From Brassicibacter mesophilus (GTDB lineage: Bacteria; Bacillota; Clostridia; Tissierellales; Proteiniboraceae): a stretch of DNA of 64,000 nt. The DNA lies in NCBI RefSeq assembly GCF_050433385.1, contig NZ_JBNPXI010000019.1, positions 33,170-97,169 of the forward strand. The letters are read 5' to 3'. A model generated the notes under the pieces. It did not search any database. It saw only the letters and a program-made list of their open reading frames with translations, and was not told the DNA's origin. Positions within the stretch are counted from its first letter, which is position 1. Every line of letters begins with the position of its first letter. Made by a program: the position numbers and the translations under genes. Positions 50,100 through 57,926 of this stretch are shown here, one piece after another.

Positions 50100-51374
50100 A
50101 TGGATAAGTTAAACATAATTGGTAAAAGTGTCGGAAAAAAAGACTCGTTAAGCAAAGTACTAGGTACAGCTTTATTTGCAGCTGATATGGAATTAGAAAA
50201 TATGCTTTATGGAGCAGTAAAAAGGAGTAAAGTAGCTTCTGCTATTTTAAAAAATATTGATACTAGTAAAGCAAAAGCGTTACCAGGAGTTGCAGCTGTA
50301 TTAACGTACAAAGACATTCCTGGCGATAATAGAGTAGGTATTATTTTTAAAGACGAACCTATACTAGTTGATGACGAAATCAGAAGAATAGGTGATGCAT
50401 TAGCAATAGTTGCTGCTGAAACTAAAGAAATTGCAGAAGCTGCATTAGAGCTAATAGAAGTAGAATATGAAGAATTAGAGCCTATATTTACTATAGAAGA
50501 TGCTTTTAAAGAAGATTCTCATAAAATCCACGGAAACACAAATGTTCTTCAAACAAAAAACCTTGTAAGAGGAGATGTGGATTCAGCGTTTGAAAAGTGT
50601 GACGTAATAGTTGAGGAGACATATAAAACAAATTATTTTGCTCATATGTTCATCGAGCCTGAAGCTGGTATTGCTAAATATGAAAATGGTATCGTAACAT
50701 TCTGGAGTTCAACTCAAAATCCTCATTTCGATAGAGGTGAAGTTGCAAGAATGCTTAAATTCCCACAAAGCAGGGTTAGAAGTATCCAAGCTGTAACAGG
50801 TGGCGGTTTTGGAGGAAAACTTGATATATCTGTACAATGTCATGCATCACTTTTAGCATATTATACTGGAAGACCTGTTAAATTTGTTAGAGACAGAGAA
50901 GAATCAATGATGGTTTCTTCAAAGAGACACCCAATGACTATGAAACTTAAAAGTGGAGCAACAAAAGACGGAAAAATACTTGCTCTAGAGGCCCATATTA
51001 CTGGAGACACAGGAGCATATGCATCATACGGTCCTGCTGTTATAGCAAGAGCTATGACTCATTTAACTGGTCCTTATGAAGTACCAAATGTGAAAATGAC
51101 TGCTACTTTTGCATACACTAACAATCCAATGGCAGGAGCGTTCAGAGGATTTGGTGTACCTCAGGCATCTATAGCTCATGAAGGACAAATGGACTTACTT
51201 GCTAAAAAGTTAGGTATGGATCCAATTGAACTGAGATTAAAAAATGCATTAAAAGTTGGTTCTTACACACCTACAGGACAGTTATTAACTGATGGTGTGG
51301 GTATAGTTGAAACAATTGAAAAAGCAGTAGAAAAAGCTAAAGAAGTAATAACAGGCGAAGGAGAGGTGAAGTAG
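50100..51374 (+). CDS. ndhL: Nicotinate dehydrogenase large molybdopterin subunit
   Basis: A 424-residue protein equivalent to the N-terminal part of the xanthine dehydrogenase molybdenum subunit. It contains 'GTALFAADM' near the start, 'VTGGGFGGKLDISVQ' (molybdopterin contact), and 'GAFRGFGVPQ' with 'AHEGQMDLLAKKLGMDP'. The catalytic glutamate is in the separate ndhM product. ATG 50100 is chosen: AAAGGAGG at 50086-50092 has seven bases of spacing. The TTG at 50082 precedes that site, and 424 residues agrees with the E. barkeri subunit. Confidence 0.94.
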   Translation: MDKLNIIGKSVGKKDSLSKVLGTALFAADMELENMLYGAVKRSKVASAILKNIDTSKAKALPGVAAVLTYKDIPGDNRVGIIFKDEPILVDDEIRRIGDALAIVAAETKEIAEAALELIEVEYEELEPIFTIEDAFKEDSHKIHGNTNVLQTKNLVRGDVDSAFEKCDVIVEETYKTNYFAHMFIEPEAGIAKYENGIVTFWSSTQNPHFDRGEVARMLKFPQSRVRSIQAVTGGGFGGKLDISVQCHASLLAYYTGRPVKFVRDREESMMVSSKRHPMTMKLKSGATKDGKILALEAHITGDTGAYASYGPAVIARAMTHLTGPYEVPNVKMTATFAYTNNPMAGAFRGFGVPQASIAHEGQMDLLAKKLGMDPIELRLKNALKVGSYTPTGQLLTDGVGIVETIEKAVEKAKEVITGEGEVK

Positions 51375-51375
51375 G

Positions 51376-52356
51376 ATGAAAAAAAGAGGAACTGGAGTAG
51401 GCTGTATGTGGTATGGAATAGGTAACACAGGATTACCAAATCCTGCTGCAGCCTTTGTAGAGGTACATGGAGATGGATCTGTAACAGCATTAGTTGGGTG
51501 TGCTGATATAGGTCAAGGTTCTTCAACAGTAATGGCACAAATTGTAGCTGAAACATTAGGAGTTAACTATGAAGATGTAAATGTTACTGCTGCCGACACA
51601 GGAGTTACGCCAGAAGGTGGAGCTACATCTGCAAGTAGACAAACATATATCTCAGGAAATGCATGTGTTGAAGCTGCTAAGATGGCAAAGAATATTTTAT
51701 TAGAAGTAGCTGCAGATGTTCTAGGCGTAGAGGCAGAACAAGTTGATATAAAAAATAGAAAAGTATTTGTTAAAAATGATGAATCAAAGCAAATGGATTT
51801 TTCAGTTCTTATGGGTGAAATGAAAAAAAGAGGTAAAATTGCATTAGGAAGTGGTTCTTTCAACCCTGAGACAACTTTGTTAGATCCTGTTGATATGCAA
51901 GGTATCCCATATGCTTGTTATGCATACGCAACTAACATTGCAGAAGTAGAAGTTGATACAGATACAGGAGAAGTACAAGTGTTAAATGTAGTTGCTGCCC
52001 ATGACGTTGGTCAGACTATAAACAAAAAAATGGCTGAAGGACAAATTGAAGGCGGTTGTGCTATGGGAATAGGACTTGCACTATTAGAAAAGCTTGAAGT
52101 AGAAAATGGAGTTATTAAAAATCCTGGATTTTCTAAATATCTAGTATATACAGCGATGGATATGCCAGAAATTCATTCAATACTTGTAGAAGACCCAGCA
52201 TTAACAGGGCCTTATGGTGCTAAGGGATTAGGAGAGCCTGCTTTAATACCAGTAATACCAGCAATATTAAATGCTATTTATGATGCTATTGGAGTTAGGT
52301 TTACTGAAGTTCCTGTAACACCTGAAAATATAATAGAGGCATTAAAGAAAAAATAA
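51376..52356 (+). CDS. ndhM: Nicotinate dehydrogenase medium molybdopterin subunit
   Basis: A 326-residue protein equivalent to the C-terminal part of the molybdenum subunit. It contains 'GCADIGQGSSTVMAQIVAETLG', 'GATSASRQTYISGNA' and the catalytic-glutamate region 'GAKGLGEPALIPVIPA'. Its ATG is one base after the ndhL stop and in a +1 frame, so the two halves are translationally coupled. In E. barkeri this enzyme also needs a labile selenium atom; nothing in the sequence shows that directly. Confidence 0.94.
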   Translation: MKKRGTGVGCMWYGIGNTGLPNPAAAFVEVHGDGSVTALVGCADIGQGSSTVMAQIVAETLGVNYEDVNVTAADTGVTPEGGATSASRQTYISGNACVEAAKMAKNILLEVAADVLGVEAEQVDIKNRKVFVKNDESKQMDFSVLMGEMKKRGKIALGSGSFNPETTLLDPVDMQGIPYACYAYATNIAEVEVDTDTGEVQVLNVVAAHDVGQTINKKMAEGQIEGGCAMGIGLALLEKLEVENGVIKNPGFSKYLVYTAMDMPEIHSILVEDPALTGPYGAKGLGEPALIPVIPAILNAIYDAIGVRFTEVPVTPENIIEALKKK

Positions 52357-52383
52357 AAAATTAATTGAAACGGGGGTTGTAAA

Positions 52384-53442
52384 ATGAGTAAAAACGAAAA
52401 CACGGCAAATGAAGTAAAAAAACAGAGCTTCTTGAAAAGAAAGAACATTGAAATTTCTGTTCAAAGGTATTTGGTTGATGCCCTAAGCTTCATGGCACTA
52501 GGTCTTTTCTCGTCTTTATTAATTGGTACTATCATGAACACTATAGGTGGTAAATTAGGAATCCCATTTTTAAGCGAAACTATTTGGCCTATAGCAAAAG
52601 ATATGACTGGTGCGGCCATAGGGGTTGCCGTAGCTTATGGTCTACAGGCTCCACCATTAGTATTATTCTCTTCTGTTATTACTGGAGCAGCTGGAAACGC
52701 ATTAGGTGGACCAGTTGGAGCATTCTTAGCAGCAGTAATTGGTGCTGAGCTTGGTAAAATGGTTTCAAAAGAAACAAAAGTTGATATTCTTGTTACACCA
52801 GCAGTTACTATTATTTCTGGTGTTCTTGTTGGAACATTTGTTGGACCTGGTGTTGCTGCATTTATGACTGGATTAGGTAAGTTAATAATGTATGCTACAG
52901 GATTACAACCATTCTTCATGGGTATTTTAGTATCAGTTATAATGGGTATAGCGTTAACTCTTCCTATCAGTAGTGCTGCAATTTGTATGATGCTTGGTCT
53001 TGGGGGACTAGCAGCTGGCGCAGCTACTGCAGGATGTTCAGCTCAAATGGTTGGATTTGCTGTAATGAGCTTTAAAGAAAATGGTTGGGGTGGACTTGTT
53101 GCTCAAGGATTAGGAACATCAATGCTTCAAGTGCCTAACATTGTGAGAAACTGGAAAGTTTGGATTCCACCAATATTAGTAGGAGCTATAACAGGACCTT
53201 TATCAACATTAATATTTAAAATGGAAAACCTTCCAATAGGAGCAGGTATGGGAACTAGTGGTCTAGTTGGACAGCTTAGTACAATAACTTCTATGGAAGC
53301 TGCAGGAAAAGGTGGAGCATCAATGTATATAGGTATATTATTATTACACATTGCTATCCCTGCAGTTCTTACTCCATTAATAGCTAACTTTATGAGAAAG
53401 AAAAACTGGATTAAAGAAGGCGACCTAAAAATTAACTTATAA
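52384..53442 (+). CDS. PTS_EIIC_2-like membrane protein, candidate nicotinate transporter
   Basis: A 352-residue polytopic protein with about ten membrane segments rich in Gly and Ala. It resembles the PTS_EIIC_2 family (EIIC-like membrane proteins). There is no EIIA, EIIB, HPr or EI gene nearby and no phosphorylatable domain in the protein. It directly follows ndhM (27 bases) as the last gene of the ndh operon. The simplest reading is uptake of nicotinate or a related carboxylate, but this is inference from context. ATG 52384 is preceded by ACGGGGG. A hairpin at 53512-53544 follows. Confidence 0.75.
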   Translation: MSKNENTANEVKKQSFLKRKNIEISVQRYLVDALSFMALGLFSSLLIGTIMNTIGGKLGIPFLSETIWPIAKDMTGAAIGVAVAYGLQAPPLVLFSSVITGAAGNALGGPVGAFLAAVIGAELGKMVSKETKVDILVTPAVTIISGVLVGTFVGPGVAAFMTGLGKLIMYATGLQPFFMGILVSVIMGIALTLPISSAAICMMLGLGGLAAGAATAGCSAQMVGFAVMSFKENGWGGLVAQGLGTSMLQVPNIVRNWKVWIPPILVGAITGPLSTLIFKMENLPIGAGMGTSGLVGQLSTITSMEAAGKGGASMYIGILLLHIAIPAVLTPLIANFMRKKNWIKEGDLKINL

Positions 53443-53511
53443 TCATTTAGTTATTAAGTAGGTTTTAAGATTCTAAAAGCTAGACAAATAACATAACCAC
53501 ATAATTTAATT

Positions 53512-53572
53512 CAAATAGAAGTGTACCATGTACACTTCTATTTGATGTAATTAGAAACTTAACATCAAATAG
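53512..53572 (+). terminator. Hairpin at the end of the ndh operon with an alternative pairing
   Basis: CAAATAGAAGTGTAC (53512-53526) pairs perfectly with GTACACTTCTATTTG (53530-53544) with a 3-base loop. No T run follows, so it may stabilise the 3' end rather than terminate. CTATTTGATGT (53538-53548) can alternatively pair with ACATCAAATAG just downstream (about 53561-53571). Confidence 0.55.
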
Positions 53573-53648
53573 ACTTATTAAGAAAATATGGATTAGATAA
53601 ATTATATAATTGTTAACAAAATGTAATGAAACGCACGCCGAAATACCG

Positions 53649-53745
53649 TTTCAAATTTGAAATGTCATTTCAAGTTTGAAATTCGTAAAAAACAGTAAAT
53701 CACAATCAACTCACGAAATAGCAAATTAGCATTTCAAATATGAAA
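53649..53745 (+). promoter_or_regulatory. Three activator-binding dyads upstream of the hgd operon
   Basis: Three perfect copies of TTTCA-N4-TGAAA, or one base from it: TTTCAAATTTGAAA (53649-53662), TTTCAAGTTTGAAA (53668-53681) and TTTCAAATATGAAA (53732-53745). Spacings are 19 and 64 bases, and the last is 64 bases before the sigma-54 promoter. The same motif precedes the ndh promoter. Confidence 0.85.
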
Positions 53746-53795
53746 TGATTATATAAATACATTGACGAAAATTAGCTTATTTATTAACAATATAG

Positions 53796-53812
53796 TTGGC
53801 ATGGTTATTGCT
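53796..53812 (+). promoter_or_regulatory. Sigma-54 promoter of the hgd operon
   Basis: TTGGCATGGTTATTGCT: GG (53798-53799) and GC (53810-53811) with 10 bases between, matching the -24/-12 consensus. The transcript should start near 53823, about 53 bases before the hgd ATG. Confidence 0.94.
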
Positions 53813-53875
53813 ATATGATAGAAGCATATGAATGATTATTTTTGAAATTAATTATAAACTTTAGGAGGGTATGGT

Positions 53876-54772
53876 ATGAGAATTGGTTTTATAGGCTTAG
53901 GAGTTATGGGGAAAAGAATGGCTATGAATGTGCTTAAAGGTGGATATGAGCTTACAGTATCTGACTTAAATAAGGATGCAGTAAAAGAGCTTGTAGATGC
54001 TGGAGCAAAAGAAGCTAATACACCTGCAGAAGTATCAGAAGGAAAAGATGTTATTTTTACATCTCTTCCAAACTCGGCAATAGTTGAGGCTGTTATTCTT
54101 GGAAAGAACGGAGTGTTAGAAGGAGCAAAAGAAGGTGCGATAGTAGTTGACTTAAGCAGCATCACTCCGAAGTCTATACAAAATATAGCTAGAAAAGCAA
54201 GCGAAAAAGGTGTGGAAGTAATGGACGCACCTGTAAGTGGTGGAGCTTCAGGAGCTGAGAAAGGTACATTAACTATCATGGTAGGAGGAAAAACAGAAAC
54301 ATTTGAAAAAGTTCTTCCTGTTTTAAATTGTGTTGGTAAAAAAGTAAACCATGTTGGTGATGTTGGTGCTGGGGATACTGTAAAGCTTGTAAATAACTTA
54401 CTACTAGGAGCTAATATGGTAGCTGTATCAGAAGCATTAGCACTAGGAGTAAAAGCTGGACTTAAGCCAGAGGTTTTATATGATATTATAAGCCAAAGCT
54501 CAGGTGGTTCTTATGCTTTAACTGCGAAATATTCAAACTTTATAGCTAAAGGTAATTTTGAACCTGGTTTTATGATAGATTTACAATATAAGGATTTACA
54601 ACTTGCTGTTGATACAGCTAAAGACATGAAAATGCCGTTGGTAATGGGAAATTTAGCTCAACAAATGTATGAAATTGCAAGAGCAAAAGGATTAGGTACT
54701 GAAGATATATCAGCGGTATTAAAACTATATGAAGAATGGGGAAATATCGAAGTAAGAGAGGAGCAAGCTTAA
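53876..54772 (+). CDS. hgd: 2-(Hydroxymethyl)glutarate dehydrogenase
   Basis: Reduces 2-formylglutarate to (S)-2-hydroxymethylglutarate with NADH. A 298-residue member of the 3-hydroxyisobutyrate dehydrogenase family: Rossmann motif 'GFIGLGVMGKRMA', substrate motif 'DAPVSGGASGAEKGTL', and the catalytic-lysine segment 'GAGDTVKLVNNLLL'. The family contains many beta-hydroxyacid dehydrogenases; the surrounding genes fix the assignment. ATG 53876 has AGGAGG seven bases before; an ATG at 53871 stops after two codons. It is first in the operon behind the sigma-54 promoter. Confidence 0.9.
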   Translation: MRIGFIGLGVMGKRMAMNVLKGGYELTVSDLNKDAVKELVDAGAKEANTPAEVSEGKDVIFTSLPNSAIVEAVILGKNGVLEGAKEGAIVVDLSSITPKSIQNIARKASEKGVEVMDAPVSGGASGAEKGTLTIMVGGKTETFEKVLPVLNCVGKKVNHVGDVGAGDTVKLVNNLLLGANMVAVSEALALGVKAGLKPEVLYDIISQSSGGSYALTAKYSNFIAKGNFEPGFMIDLQYKDLQLAVDTAKDMKMPLVMGNLAQQMYEIARAKGLGTEDISAVLKLYEEWGNIEVREEQA

Positions 54773-54774
54773 TT

Positions 54775-56181
54775 ATGGATATTAAAACTATGATTGAAGA
54801 AAAAATGCCTTTAACTCTCGGGGATATAATAGAGATTGCAGATAAAAAAGGTGTAAGATTTGTTGATGTAGTACTTGCTGAAGCAGAAGTACAAACAGGT
54901 AAAAATAGAGAAGAAATATTAGAAGAAGTTTTAAAAGAGTTTGAGCATAACCTACATGCTGTTGAAATAGGTTTAACTACTGGAAGCAGCTTGTTACTTG
55001 GAACAACTGGAGCACAACTAAACAATATGGAAGGCTTTAGATTATTTAAAGATGAATTTGTTGATAAAGCTTTGGTGAACACTATTGCAGCTCAAGTAGG
55101 AAATCATGGTATAGGATTAAATCCATGTGCTGGTACTGGCGATTCATGTCCTTATACAGGGTTTATAAAAGCTATGTATGACACAGGGTATGAAAGAGAA
55201 AGAGTAGCGGAAATAGCAGCAATATTACTAAAAGTAGGATCAATGTTCAGAGTTGGTAAAACAACAACTGGATGTAACATGGAAGGCTTCGGTGCTGGTT
55301 CAGCTGCAGTAGCTGCTGCAACAGTAGAACTATATGGTGGAAGTGCAAGAGCTACAGAACGAGCAATGGTAATAGCGATTTCTCCTACTATAGGTGTTCC
55401 TTGTACTCCGAGAGTTATGGTTCCTGCATTATGTGCAACTCACATAGGTGGAGCTATACTTATGGGAACATTAGCAGCAGGACTAGCAGCAAAAACTGAT
55501 ATGGAAGTAAATGTACCTATTGACGTAATGTTAGCTATGGCTACTGAAGTTCATCCTATATCAGGAAAGGCTATTGTTCCTACTGTAGTAGAATTTATGC
55601 AGCCATTCTTTAAAACAAAAGAGCCAGTTGAAAGACTTATACCTCAATCAATTAAAGATGAGGAAAAAGCTAAAATTGAACAAACACTTGTTAAAGCTAA
55701 GGAAGTAGCTAAGAAATTAGCTGAAGGGGCTAGACCAATTACTAATACATTAGGAGAGGCAGTTGTAGGAGGAAGCAGCCAGGCTGTTGGTTCTCCAACA
55801 AATACAGGAAGAATAGCTCACTTCTTAGCAAAAGGGAAAATTAAAAAAGTTAAAATAGAGCTTTACCCAGAATTATTTGCTCGTAGAGGAATAAATGTTC
55901 CTGGAGTACTAATGGGAGCAGTATGTGGTTCATCTACAGCTGACGGTAAAATGTATAAGGAAGTAATAGATCTTGTAGAAAAAGAAGGAATAGAAGTTGA
56001 AATAGTTAAAGATGAAGAGTACCAAGTTCAAAGAGTTACAATAGAGACTGACCAAGGAACATACATGGTAGACGCTTTAAATAGAGGTGGCGGAAGATTA
56101 GTGCTTAGAGATGCTACTCCTTCTAGACAAGAAGCTGTTGATATAGCTAATAAATTAGGTATTGTATTAGTCGAAGCATAG
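54775..56181 (+). CDS. hmd: 2-(Hydroxymethyl)glutarate dehydratase, serine dehydratase alpha-like Fe-S enzyme
   Basis: Predicted to dehydrate 2-hydroxymethylglutarate to 2-methyleneglutarate. The 468-residue protein resembles the alpha chain of iron-sulfur L-serine dehydratases. Cysteine-containing segments likely to hold the [4Fe-4S] cluster are 'NPCAGTGDSCPYTG', 'TTTGCNMEGFGAG' and 'GVPCTPRVMVPAL'. A C-terminal domain (about 350-468) extends beyond the alpha chain alone and may replace a beta chain. ATG 54775 is used, with AGGAGC ten bases before; earlier in-frame codons lie inside hgd. Confidence 0.86.
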   Translation: MDIKTMIEEKMPLTLGDIIEIADKKGVRFVDVVLAEAEVQTGKNREEILEEVLKEFEHNLHAVEIGLTTGSSLLLGTTGAQLNNMEGFRLFKDEFVDKALVNTIAAQVGNHGIGLNPCAGTGDSCPYTGFIKAMYDTGYERERVAEIAAILLKVGSMFRVGKTTTGCNMEGFGAGSAAVAAATVELYGGSARATERAMVIAISPTIGVPCTPRVMVPALCATHIGGAILMGTLAAGLAAKTDMEVNVPIDVMLAMATEVHPISGKAIVPTVVEFMQPFFKTKEPVERLIPQSIKDEEKAKIEQTLVKAKEVAKKLAEGARPITNTLGEAVVGGSSQAVGSPTNTGRIAHFLAKGKIKKVKIELYPELFARRGINVPGVLMGAVCGSSTADGKMYKEVIDLVEKEGIEVEIVKDEEYQVQRVTIETDQGTYMVDALNRGGGRLVLRDATPSRQEAVDIANKLGIVLVEA

Positions 56182-56197
56182 AAAGAAGGTGACGTGA

Positions 56198-57403
56198 GTG
56201 AATATTATTGAAAGAATAATTGCTAAAAAAGCTAATAAAGAAGTGGTACAGGTAGGAGAAGAGCTAAGTGTAAAGGTTGATTTAGTAATAGCTCATGACG
56301 TAACTGGACCTTTAGCAATAGAGCAATTTGAAAAAATAGGAGTAAAACAGGTTTTCAGTAAAGAAAAAGTAGCGTTTGTTATGGATCATAATATCCCTTG
56401 TGCTTCTGTAGATTCAAGAATTCAACATAGAACTGTACATGATTTCTGTGATAGATTTGGTTCGATAGTTTATGGAAGATCTGAAGGTGTTATCCATCAG
56501 GTAATTCATGAAGAAAATCTATATCAAAAAGGCGATATAATAGTAGGAGCAGACTCTCATACTTGTACTGCAGGTGCATATGGTGCAGTGGCTATACCAG
56601 TAGGGTCTACAGAGCTCGCAGCTGTTATGGCGTTAGGAGAGCTTGACTTAGAAGTTCCTGAAACTTATCTAATAAATGTTGAAGGACAATTAAATCCTGG
56701 AGTTTATGCTAAAGATATAATATTACACGTAATAGGAAAGTTTGGAACTAATGGATTTACTGATAAAGCAGTAATATTCAGTGGTAGTACTATTCTTGGG
56801 TTAGATAATGATGAAAAAATGACTATTTCAAACATGATGATAGAGATGGGTGCTATGATAGGATATATAGATCAAGGCGACGAAGAAATAGGTGCTGTGA
56901 CTGAGACTTATGTAATTAAAGCATCAGATATTGTACCAGTAGCTGCATGTCCGTCATCACCTGGAAATGTTAAGCCTATTAAAGAGGTTGAAGGTCAGAA
57001 AATTAACCAAGCAGTTATAGGAAGCTGTACAAATGGAAGATATTCTGATATGAAGATAGCTGCTGAAGTATTAAAGGGCAGAAAAGTGGCTCATGGCGTT
57101 AATATGATAATAGTTCCTGCATCAAAAAGAATATTAGACAGGATGGAAGATGAAGGTTTAACTAAGATATTTAGAGAAGCAGGAGCAATGGTTACTAACC
57201 CTGGATGTGGTCCTTGCTTTGGAGCACACCAAGGATTGCTTGCAAAAGAAGATGTAGCTATATCTTCAACTAATAGAAATTTCCCAGGCAGAATGGGACA
57301 TAAAGAAGCTCATATATACTTAGCTTCACCTAGAACTGTAGCAGAAAGTGCAGTAAAGGGATGCATAACAAGCCCAGGTACTGTAATTCCATTGGAGGGG
57401 TAG
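56198..57403 (+). CDS. dmdA: Dimethylmaleate hydratase large subunit
   Basis: Hydrates 2,3-dimethylmaleate to (2R,3S)-2,3-dimethylmalate together with DmdB. A 401-residue aconitase-superfamily large subunit like those of isopropylmalate isomerase. Cluster and substrate motifs are 'GADSHTCTAGAYGA', 'GSCTNGRYSDM' and 'NPGCGPCFGAHQG', supplying the three cysteines for the [4Fe-4S] cluster. Isopropylmalate isomerase would look similar, but the pathway context decides. The start is GTG at 56198 behind AAGGTGA; the small subunit follows after four bases. Confidence 0.9.
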   Translation: MNIIERIIAKKANKEVVQVGEELSVKVDLVIAHDVTGPLAIEQFEKIGVKQVFSKEKVAFVMDHNIPCASVDSRIQHRTVHDFCDRFGSIVYGRSEGVIHQVIHEENLYQKGDIIVGADSHTCTAGAYGAVAIPVGSTELAAVMALGELDLEVPETYLINVEGQLNPGVYAKDIILHVIGKFGTNGFTDKAVIFSGSTILGLDNDEKMTISNMMIEMGAMIGYIDQGDEEIGAVTETYVIKASDIVPVAACPSSPGNVKPIKEVEGQKINQAVIGSCTNGRYSDMKIAAEVLKGRKVAHGVNMIIVPASKRILDRMEDEGLTKIFREAGAMVTNPGCGPCFGAHQGLLAKEDVAISSTNRNFPGRMGHKEAHIYLASPRTVAESAVKGCITSPGTVIPLEG

Positions 57404-57407
57404 CGAA

Positions 57408-57926
57408 ATGGACAAGATAAAAGGAAAAGCATTTATGCTAAATGAAAATGTAGATACTGACCAAATACTTCCTGGATATGCTATGTCATATCCGGTAGAA
57501 GAGCTTAAAAAAGTTACTTTAAGAGGAAGCATAATTCCAGATTTTCCTGAGAAGGTTAATGATGGTGATATTATAATTGCTGATGACAACTTTGGTTGTG
57601 GGTCAAGCAGGGAACAAGCACCAGTTGCATTAAAAAGTTCAGGGGTAGGAATTGTAATAGCTAAGTCATTCGCAAGAATCTTTAGGAAAAACTCTATAAA
57701 TATAGGACTTCCTGTAGTTACTTGTGAATATATAAACGAAATAAAAAATGAAGCTCAAGATAACGATGAATTTGAAATAGACTTGATAAATGGTTTAATA
57801 ACCAACTTGAGAACACATAATCAGTATAAGCTTGATAAAATAGCAGAAACTACACTTGAAACTCTTCAAGCTGGTGGATTAATAAATAAAGTTAGAAAGA
57901 AACTAATGGAAAGAGGTGCTATCTAA
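57408..57926 (+). CDS. dmdB: Dimethylmaleate hydratase small subunit
   Basis: A 172-residue swivel-domain subunit of the aconitase superfamily (LeuD-like). Motifs: 'NENVDTDQILPGYAM', 'DDNFGCGSSREQAPVALK' and 'SFARIFRKNSINIGLPV'. It pairs with DmdA. Its stop overlaps the start of mgm (TAATG). Confidence 0.92.
   Translation: MDKIKGKAFMLNENVDTDQILPGYAMSYPVEELKKVTLRGSIIPDFPEKVNDGDIIIADDNFGCGSSREQAPVALKSSGVGIVIAKSFARIFRKNSINIGLPVVTCEYINEIKNEAQDNDEFEIDLINGLITNLRTHNQYKLDKIAETTLETLQAGGLINKVRKKLMERGAI

Larger units (their letters stand above)
53443..53875 (+). other. Regulatory region between the two nicotinate operons
   Basis: A 433-base gene-free region. It holds a long hairpin with an alternative partner (53512-53572), three activator dyads and a sigma-54 promoter, each listed separately. 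TTGTTAACAA at 53610-53619 is a short palindrome without an assigned role. Confidence 0.75.

Noticed and set aside
53610..53619. TTGTTAACAA as a Rex operator before the hgd operon.
   Set aside because: The half-sites overlap instead of being four bases apart, and the same palindrome is easily formed in AT-rich DNA.
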